Shown: positions 32,795-38,313 of the stretch, one piece after another
How the letters are laid out: each line of letters starts with the position of its first letter
How positions within the stretch are numbered: the stretch's first letter is position 1
Source of the DNA: an uncultured Alphaproteobacteria bacterium
GTDB lineage: Bacteria > Pseudomonadota > Alphaproteobacteria > Caulobacterales > Hyphomonadaceae
Assembly (NCBI GenBank): GCA_903842595.1
Contig: CAIMMO010000063.1
Span: forward strand, 1 to 38,313
DNA length: 38,313 bases
Direction: 5' to 3'
Program-made: the position numbers and the translations under genes
Notes under the pieces: generated by a model
The model's input: the letters and a program-made list of their open reading frames with translations, nothing else
Told to the model about the DNA's origin: nothing
Database searches by the model: none

Positions 32795-33981
32795 GACCCG
32801 GCAGCCGTCATCATGCTGGCGAACTGCTGGTCGATGATGTCGATTGCCTCGCGCACATCGTCCTCTGTCACCACCAGCGGCGGCGCGAGGCGGAGCGTGT
32901 TGTTGCCCGCCGTCCCCACCAGAAGCCCGCGGTCCGACAGCTTGCCCCGCAGCGGAATCGGATCGTCCTTCATCCGCAGTCCGCGCAGCAGCCCGGCCCC
33001 GGTCACGTCGAGCACCAGTTCCGGATAACGCCCCTTCAGGCTTTCCATCCCCTGCTGCATCGTGCCGGCCACGCGGCGCACCTGCTCGAAGAATCCCTCG
33101 CCCGTCATCACGTCGAGCACAGCATTTCCTACCGCCATCGCCAGCGGCCCGCCGCCGAATGTCGTGCCGTGAACGCCCTTGGCCATGCCGGATGCAGCCT
33201 CGGCTGTCGCGAGGATCATTCCCATCGGGAAGCCGCCGCCAATGCCCTTGGCCGCCGCGAGAAGATCCGGCTCCGCGCCCGCCACCCACTGGTGATGGAA
33301 CAGCTTGCCCGTCCGCCCGCCGCCGCACTGGATCTCGTCATAGATCAGCAGGACGCCATGCTCAGTACAAAGATCACGCAGTCCCTTCAGGCACTGATCA
33401 GGCACGGCGCGCACACCGCCTTCGCCCTGCACCGGCTCGATGAGCACGGCGGCAAGATCCGGCGCCTTGATCGCCTCCTTCAGCGCCTCATGATCACCAA
33501 ACGGGATCGACCTGAATCCGGGAAGCCGCGGACCAAAGCCCTCACGATACTTTTCCTGCGCGCCAGCATTGATGCCGCCGAGCGTACGCCCGTGGAACGA
33601 CCCCTCGAACGACAGAATCCCGATGCGTTCCGGCGCACCCTTCGACCAGTGATAGCGCCGCGCGATCTTGATGCAGCCTTCGATCGATTCAGCGCCCGAA
33701 TTGGTGAAGAACGCATAGTCGGCAAATGTCAGATCGACATAGCGCTGCGCCAGCCGCTCCTGCCCAGGCACGCGGAACATGTTCGAGGTATGCCAAAGTG
33801 TATTGGCCTGGTCGGTCAGCGCCTTCACCAGCACGGGGTTGCAATGCCCCAGCGAAGTGACCGCGATGCCGGCGATGAAATCGAGATAGGCCTTCCCCTT
33901 GTCGTCATACATGCGCACGCCCTCGCCTCGCGCGAAAACGACCGGGCTCGGGCCGTAGACGGGAAGCACTGCGTTCGACAT
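32791..33981 (-). CDS. argD: Acetylornithine aminotransferase
   Basis: A 396-residue class III PLP aminotransferase of arginine synthesis, possibly also serving in lysine synthesis as succinyldiaminopimelate aminotransferase. Motifs are [17 protein letters not shown] (cofactor phosphate), [18 protein letters not shown], the PLP-contact [14 protein letters not shown] and the Schiff-base Lys in [13 protein letters not shown]. The start ATG 33981 has AGGAGA upstream. Gln in DEIQCG is a normal family residue. It is first gene of the argD-argF operon; the region upstream carries its promoter. Confidence 0.96.
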   Translation of the reverse strand: MSNAVLPVYGPSPVVFARGEGVRMYDDKGKAYLDFIAGIAVTSLGHCNPVLVKALTDQANTLWHTSNMFRVPGQERLAQRYVDLTFADYAFFTNSGAESIEGCIKIARRYHWSKGAPERIGILSFEGSFHGRTLGGINAGAQEKYREGFGPRLPGFRSIPFGDHEALKEAIKAPDLAAVLIEPVQGEGGVRAVPDQCLKGLRDLCTEHGVLLIYDEIQCGGGRTGKLFHHQWVAGAEPDLLAAAKGIGGGFPMGMILATAEAASGMAKGVHGTTFGGGPLAMAVGNAVLDVMTGEGFFEQVRRVAGTMQQGMESLKGRYPELVLDVTGAGLLRGLRMKDDPIPLRGKLSDRGLLVGTAGNNTLRLAPPLVVTEDDVREAIDIIDQQFASMMTAAGS

Positions 33982-34389
33982 GGGGGCATCTCCTGTGACG
34001 CCGACGGTTGGAAAGACGACTCCTGACCTTGTTCAAGGGCCATTTCGGAAAGCGCGCTCATGCGGCCCGCCGCCCATTATGTCAATGAAAATGCTTTGTT
34101 TTGGACGCCGCATCGCCACCGCCGACCATCAGGTGCGCGCAATGCTCCAGTCACCAGAATTGGCGCACGCCCGCCGTCGCCAACCTGCATAACGCAGGGC
34201 GCCGAGTTTGGGGGACAGCCGTTGTTCAGGTTAGGGGGAAACGCCGCGACGAACTCCAACCTTCTCAGTCACTTCCGCCAAGGACTTGGCAGAGAAACTG
34301 GCACAGAGCCGGCGGGAGTATTTGCGACTGTATAATCGCGCCCGTGACCATCGCTAAAGACCTCGACGCATATGACAGGGGCTAGACCA

Positions 34390-34671
34390 ATGAACGGGCC
34401 TGTCGATGAATTTGTGACGTAGCTCGCGACGCTCCTCGGCTATGTAACACGCTTAAAGCGCAACCGCCGCGATCAGCTCATCGCGCAGGACCTGGCCCAA
34501 CTCCTCGCAGGCGATCCCCTTCAGCTCGACGACACAAGGCTAGGGCTCACCCCGCGCGCTCCGCCTGCGCACGTGGCCCGACATTGCCCGAAGACATACC
34601 TCAGCGCCCCTGCACGCCTGAGAACGTCCGCTCTTGACCTTCATAAGCGGCGCGCCATGCTCTGCGCATGA
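34390..34671 (+). pseudogene. Small reading frame with TAG at codon 11, abutting the hydrolase start
   Basis: ATG 34390 follows AGGGG at 8 bases and runs 93 codons to a TGA (34669-34671) that overlaps the next start in ATGA. Codon 11 (34420-34422) is TAG. The middle reads LLGYVTRLKRNRRDQLIAQD, plausibly helical; no family is recognised. No good start follows the TAG. It may be a decayed partner of the following hydrolase, or chance openness in GC-rich DNA. The rest of 33982-34389 holds no gene I can support. Confidence 0.3.
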
Positions 34672-35807
34672 CAAACATAACCCAGCGCATCGACGACGCC
34701 CTGAACTCAGCCCTCGACGAGAAACGCATCGTCGGCGCGGTGATCGCCGTGATGAAGGATGGCGAACTCGCCCACTTCAAGCCCTACGGCCTCGCCAACC
34801 GCGAGCAGGGCAAGCCGATGACCGAAGACGCGATCTTCCGGCTCGCCTCGATATCCAAGCCCATCGTCACCGCCGCCGCGATGCGGATGATCGAGCTGGG
34901 CAAGTTCGGCCTCGACACGTCCGTTACCGACTTCTTGAGCGACTTCAAGCCCAAGGCGCCGGATGGCTCCACGCCCACCATCACCATGCGCCACCTGCTC
35001 ACCCACACGGCCGGCCTCAGCTACGATTTCCTCCAGCCGCCCGAAGGCCCCTACAACACCATCCCCGTCTCCGCCGGCATCGATGGCGACTTCACGATGG
35101 AGGACAATCTCGCTCGCATGGTGGAGGCCGGCCTCACCTTCCCACCCGGCGCGGCCTGGCTCTACTCCGTCGCCATCGACGTGCTCGGCGCGGTGATGGC
35201 GAAAGCCGAAGGCACGGATGTCGAAGGCGCGGTCCAGAAATACGTCACTGGCCCCATGCAGATGACGGACACTTCGTTCTACGTCACGGACGAAAAGCGC
35301 CTGGTGCAGCCCTATTCCAACGCTGCGCCGGAGCCCATTCCGATCGGCGACAATTTCAAGCAGCCCTTTGTGCCTGGTTGTGCACCGATCAATCTTGGCA
35401 CCTCGCGCGCCTTCAATCGCAACGCCTTCCAGGGCGGCGGCGGCTGCATGAATGGCAAGGCGCTCGACATCGTTCGCATGCTTGACGCCATCCGCGCTGG
35501 CGGCGCGCCTATCCTATCGAAAGAAACAACGCAGCAGATGATGTCGAACCAGGTCGGTCCGCTCCGCATCCTGTTCGACCCCACAGGCAATACCGCCTTC
35601 GGCTTCGGCGGATCCATCCTGCTCAACCCTGCCGCTTCCGGATCGGCGCTCTCGGCCGGCTCATGGCAATGGGGCGGCGTCTGGGGTCACAGCTGGTTCG
35701 TCGATCCCACGCGCAAGCTGACGATCGTGAACCTCACGAACACAACGCTCGAAGGCATGGCGGGACAATTGCCCGGAGACGTTCAGCGAGCCGCGGTGGG
35801 TGCGTGA
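34668..35807 (+). CDS. Beta-lactamase-fold serine hydrolase (EstB-like), cytoplasmic
   Basis: A 379-residue member of the serine beta-lactamase-like family (COG1680) without signal peptide. SxxK is SISK (61-64) in RLASISKPIVTAA. HLLTHTAGL follows; the Tyr motif is LYSVAIDVLG and the third box WGGVWGHSWFVDP. Family members without export signals are usually esterases such as EstB; small-ester or amide hydrolysis is the likely activity and resistance is not implied. The start ATG 34668 is the only good candidate. The stop overlaps the next gene in GTGA, so a small membrane protein is translated with it. Confidence 0.9.
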   Translation: MTNITQRIDDALNSALDEKRIVGAVIAVMKDGELAHFKPYGLANREQGKPMTEDAIFRLASISKPIVTAAAMRMIELGKFGLDTSVTDFLSDFKPKAPDGSTPTITMRHLLTHTAGLSYDFLQPPEGPYNTIPVSAGIDGDFTMEDNLARMVEAGLTFPPGAAWLYSVAIDVLGAVMAKAEGTDVEGAVQKYVTGPMQMTDTSFYVTDEKRLVQPYSNAAPEPIPIGDNFKQPFVPGCAPINLGTSRAFNRNAFQGGGGCMNGKALDIVRMLDAIRAGGAPILSKETTQQMMSNQVGPLRILFDPTGNTAFGFGGSILLNPAASGSALSAGSWQWGGVWGHSWFVDPTRKLTIVNLTNTTLEGMAGQLPGDVQRAAVGA

Positions 35808-36211
35808 GTCGGCCGCTCCGCTATCTGCTGCTCTTCACGGACGTGGCATTCCTGGTCTACTGGTCGGTGGCGGGGCTACATGAGGCGAAACTTCTGAGTC
35901 TTCCTCCCGAATGGCTTTATCCGCAGGCAGACGATCCGCGCGTCAAAGCCTGGAACTGGTCCTTCCTTCCGCTGGACCTTGCCTTCTCCGCGACAGGCCT
36001 TGCCGCCGTTTCCGCGATACGCCGGGGAAAGCCATGGCGTCATCTCGCGATCATCTCGCTGGTTCTAACCATGGTTGCGGGGGGAATGGCCGTTTCCTAC
36101 TGGACGCTGATCGGAGAGATTGATTGGAGCTGGTACGGCGCAAACCTGTTCCTGCTGATCTGGCCCGTCTTCTTCCTACCAGGCCTGCTTCGAGAACCGG
36201 CGCATGACTGA
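35804..36211 (+). CDS. Small four-helix membrane protein (DUF5360-like)
   Basis: A 135-residue protein with four hydrophobic helices: YLLLFTDVAFLVYWSVAGL, FLPLDLAFSATGLAAVSAI, AIISLVLTMVAGGMAVSY and LFLLIWPVFFLPGLL. The pattern resembles DUF5360 membrane proteins, from weak memory; the function is unknown. The start GTG 35804 overlaps the upstream hydrolase stop by 4 bases, so they are coupled. The stop lies 3 bases from the stop of the convergent cmk, again with no terminator. Confidence 0.75.
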   Translation: MSRPLRYLLLFTDVAFLVYWSVAGLHEAKLLSLPPEWLYPQADDPRVKAWNWSFLPLDLAFSATGLAAVSAIRRGKPWRHLAIISLVLTMVAGGMAVSYWTLIGEIDWSWYGANLFLLIWPVFFLPGLLREPAHD

Positions 36212-36214
36212 GGA

Positions 36215-36859
36215 TCAAGCTTCGCCCTTCGTTCCGTCCGCCTTCCGCGCCTCGACCACCTCGATCGCCTTCGCGAGACACTCATCCGGCCTCATACGCG
36301 TCGTGTCGATCCACACCGCATCGTCCGCCGGCTTCATCGGCGCATCCGTCCGCGCCGCATCGCGTGCATCGCGTTCCTTGAGCTGTTCGAGAACGCCTTC
36401 CTCTGTCACTTTCTCGCCCATGCCGGACAGTTCCAGAAACCGCCGCCGCGCCCGCGCCTCCACAGCCGCGTCAACCCACAGCTTAACATCCGCATCCGGC
36501 GCGATCACCGTACCGATGTCCCGCCCATCGAGCAGCGCCCCGCCTTCACGCTGCGCAAAATTCCGCTGCAGCTCGAAGAGCGCCCGACGCACTGCTGGCA
36601 AACTCGCCACCACCGAAGCCGCAGCCCCCACGCCTGAACTCCTAAGCTCAAGCTCGTCGAAAGCATCGAGCTCCACACCGGCCGCCAATCGCGCGCATGC
36701 ACCCTCGTCCTTGAGATCAACGCCCGCGTTCAGCGCCGCCTTCGCAACCGCGCGATAGAGCAGGCCCGTATCGAGATGCGGCAGCCCATAGTGTTTCGCC
36801 AGCCGCTTCGCCAGAGTACCCTTGCCGGAGGATGTCGTGCCATCGATCGCGATGATCAT
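36215..36859 (-). CDS. cmk: Cytidylate kinase
   Basis: A 214-residue (d)CMP kinase. The P-loop is GTTSSGKGT (7-15), slightly different from the common GPxGSGKGT. It has LDTGLLYRAVA (substrate NMP site) and LLDGRDIGTVIAPDADVKLWV. The C-terminal third has the LID-type Arg-rich ERDARDAARTDAP. It recycles CMP and dCMP for nucleic-acid and dCTP synthesis. The start ATG 36859 overlaps the aroA stop (ATGA). In many alphaproteobacteria rpsA follows cmk; here it does not, as an unrelated gene converges at once. Confidence 0.95.
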   Translation of the reverse strand: MIIAIDGTTSSGKGTLAKRLAKHYGLPHLDTGLLYRAVAKAALNAGVDLKDEGACARLAAGVELDAFDELELRSSGVGAAASVVASLPAVRRALFELQRNFAQREGGALLDGRDIGTVIAPDADVKLWVDAAVEARARRRFLELSGMGEKVTEEGVLEQLKERDARDAARTDAPMKPADDAVWIDTTRMRPDECLAKAIEVVEARKADGTKGEA

Positions 36860-38187
36860 TGGCCATCACGCTCCACGCTCGCTCCCAGCGTCGCCATGTG
36901 ATCGAAGAACTCCGGATAGCTCGTGGCGATCATCGCAATGTCGTCGACAGCCACCGCATTCTTCGCTGCCGAGCCCATCACCAGCGCGCTCATGGCGATC
37001 CGGTGGTCGTGACGCGCTTGCACCAGCCCTCCGCCGGGCACGCCGCGCGCGCCAAGGCCGGTCACGATGAAGCCGTCCGGCAGCTCCTCCACTGCAACAC
37101 CGTTGGCCGACAGCATAGCGCAGATCGCCTTGATGCGATCGCTCTCCTTCACGCGCAGTTCGGCCGCGCCCGTCACTTTCGTCTTGCCCTCGGCAAAGGC
37201 CGCCAGGACAGAAAAGATCGGCAGCTCGTCGATCATCGACGGCACCAGCGCAGGATCGAGTGAAATGCCCCTGAGGCCCGAGGCGGATGCAATAATCCGC
37301 ATCGTTTCCTCGCCAGTCGCCTGTCCATCGCCTTCGACTTTCAGGTCGGCCCCCATCTGCAGCGCCGCATCGAAGAAGCCGGTCCGCGTCCGGTTATCGA
37401 GCATGCCTGTCACCGTCGCGCCGCATTCGCCCGCGATCAGGCCAAGCGCAACAGCAAACGCTGCCGACGAAGGATCGCCAGCAACAGACGCCCCCTTGAT
37501 CGCGCGCAGCGATTGCCCACCTCGGATGGAGACAACGGGTCCGCCCTCGGCCCTTGTCTGGACGCCAACCTCCACGCCGAACGCCCGCAGCATTCGCTCC
37601 GTGTGATCGCGCGTCGCCTCCTTCTCCTCGACCACGGTCACGCCTTCGGCGCGCAGGCCGGCAAGCATGATCGCAGACTTCACCTGCGCCGAAGCCTCTG
37701 GCGGCGCATAGCGGATCGCCTTAAGCCGCCCTCCCCGGATCACTGCCGGCAATCGCCCGCCCGCCGCCGTCTCGGCCGCGACGCCCATTTCGCGCAGCGG
37801 CTTCAGCACGCGCTCCATCGGACGCGATGACAGCGACGCATCGCCCACAAATCGGGCGGACACGTCATGCCCGCCGACAAGCCCCATCATCAGCCGGGCG
37901 CCGGTTCCCGAATTGCCGAAATCGAGATCATCCGTTGGCGTACGAAAGCCGGCCGCGCCCACGCCGGCGATCGTCCACCTTCCTGGGCCTGTCCGTTCTA
38001 CACCAGCGCCTAGCGCCTTCACGGCGCGCGCCGTGTTCAGCACATCCTCGCCTTCCAGAAGCCCCGTCACGGTCGATTCGCCGGCCGCAACAGCAGCCAT
38101 CATGATCGCCCTGTGCGAGCAGGATTTGTCCCCGGGAGCACGGATGCTTCCGGCAATACGGGCCACAGGTCCTGAACGCGCGCGCAT
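36856..38187 (-). CDS. aroA: 3-phosphoshikimate 1-carboxyvinyltransferase (EPSP synthase)
   Basis: A 443-residue shikimate-pathway enzyme joining shikimate-3-phosphate and phosphoenolpyruvate. It has APGDKSCSHRAIM (substrate loop), DFGNSGTGARLMMGLV, FVGDASLSSRPMERVLKPL, and LRVKESDRIKAI near the C-terminus. The middle sequence is of the alphaproteobacterial type. Gly, not Ala, occupies the position in NSGTG that is Ala in the CP4 enzyme. The start ATG 38187 is reasonable, but many homologues are longer at the N-terminus and no strong SD is visible. It is coupled to cmk by a 4-base overlap. Confidence 0.96.
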   Translation of the reverse strand: MRARSGPVARIAGSIRAPGDKSCSHRAIMMAAVAAGESTVTGLLEGEDVLNTARAVKALGAGVERTGPGRWTIAGVGAAGFRTPTDDLDFGNSGTGARLMMGLVGGHDVSARFVGDASLSSRPMERVLKPLREMGVAAETAAGGRLPAVIRGGRLKAIRYAPPEASAQVKSAIMLAGLRAEGVTVVEEKEATRDHTERMLRAFGVEVGVQTRAEGGPVVSIRGGQSLRAIKGASVAGDPSSAAFAVALGLIAGECGATVTGMLDNRTRTGFFDAALQMGADLKVEGDGQATGEETMRIIASASGLRGISLDPALVPSMIDELPIFSVLAAFAEGKTKVTGAAELRVKESDRIKAICAMLSANGVAVEELPDGFIVTGLGARGVPGGGLVQARHDHRIAMSALVMGSAAKNAVAVDDIAMIATSYPEFFDHMATLGASVERDGQ

Positions 38188-38303
38188 GGGCTTTCGACGC
38201 CTTGTGGATAGCTCCGCCCGACCCCATCTGGCCGTCCGAACATGAGCGCTTTACAGCCTCGCGCAGACATGGCAAGCGCCGACCCAAGCATGGGGAAAAG
38301 ACC

Positions 38304-38313
38304 TTGGCTAACA
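38304..38313 (+). CDS. Possible first codons of a divergent gene (TIGR02300-like?)
   Basis: TTG GCT AAC at the right edge follows GGGGAAAAG at good distance. TIGR02300-family proteins, which I recall as divergent neighbours of aroA in Alphaproteobacteria, often begin Met-Ala-Asn. Only three codons are visible, so this is a hint only. Confidence 0.25.

Noticed and set aside
31913-33028. Long plus-strand frame opposite argF and argD
   Set aside because: Shadow of two strongly supported enzymes; composition is Arg-rich and no start signal is visible.
12064-34671. Genome-wide reassignment of TAG, suggested by two frames with internal TAG
   Set aside because: TAG is the plain terminal stop of eda, pgl, ettA, the MarR gene, the PqaA-like gene and the DUF2256 gene, so it is a working stop codon here.
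20493-35807. The two beta-lactamase-fold proteins as antibiotic-resistance genes
   Set aside because: Their motifs fit the broad COG1680 esterase/peptidase-like group; nothing shows true beta-lactamase activity.
1-38313. CRISPR arrays, insertion sequences, prophage or rRNA genes
   Set aside because: I saw no regularly spaced repeats, transposase motifs, phage structural genes or rRNA-like sequence anywhere in the window.

Overview
The window is GC-rich, densely coded chromosomal DNA from an alphaproteobacterium. The best guess is a Caulobacterales/Hyphomonadaceae-type organism. Evidence: a double-length Dcd, the alphaproteobacterial curli protein CsgH, Entner-Doudoroff sugar catabolism, MetZ-type methionine synthesis, and the neighbourhood argD-argF / hslO / apaG-metZ / dcd. 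I see no phage, plasmid, insertion sequence, integrase or CRISPR array. Many genes overlap by 4 bases (ATGA or GTGA), and five convergent pairs end within 0-6 bases of each other.

Layout. 1-8.9 kb: the 3' part of a coiled-coil protein, a methyltransferase-like lipoprotein, ettA, a Spinster-type MFS transporter, then three lipoproteins in a row (PqaA-like hydrolase, a six-cysteine protein, a cystatin-like protein), a small conserved protein, and a MarR regulator followed by free-methionine-R-sulfoxide reductase. 9.6 kb: tRNA-Gly(CCC). 9.9-19.9 kb: the Entner-Doudoroff set zwf-pgl and edd-eda, split by a block holding a curli operon (two intact curlins, csgH, and a third curlin with an in-frame amber codon), kynA-kynU and a divergent alpha/beta hydrolase. 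19.9-27.8 kb: a membrane protein, a serine hydrolase, GST-dcd, a BciA-like divinyl reductase with an alpha/beta hydrolase, metZ, a YceI remnant and apaG. 27.8-28.6 kb: poorly coding. 28.6-34 kb: hslO and argD-argF, with a small DUF2256 protein, an SDR, folE and a BLUF photoreceptor between them. 34.7-38.3 kb: a beta-lactamase-fold hydrolase with a membrane protein, cmk and aroA, and perhaps the first codons of another gene.

How the genes work together. Zwf, Pgl, Edd and Eda form the complete route from glucose-6-phosphate to pyruvate and glyceraldehyde-3-phosphate. KynA and a KynU-like enzyme cover two of three steps from tryptophan to anthranilate; no recognisable KynB is present. ArgD/ArgF (arginine), MetZ (methionine), AroA (shikimate), Dcd and Cmk (pyrimidine nucleotides) are housekeeping. 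The curlins and CsgH would make extracellular amyloid, but the export genes csgG/E/F are not here.

The most interesting candidate system is DUF2256-SDR-folE-BLUF, a putative light/pterin module that sits inside what looks like a conserved argD-argF-hslO neighbourhood. Others are the minimal curli operon with its amber-interrupted third subunit, an intact BciA homologue with no photosynthesis genes near it, and a lipid-anchored bacterial cystatin.
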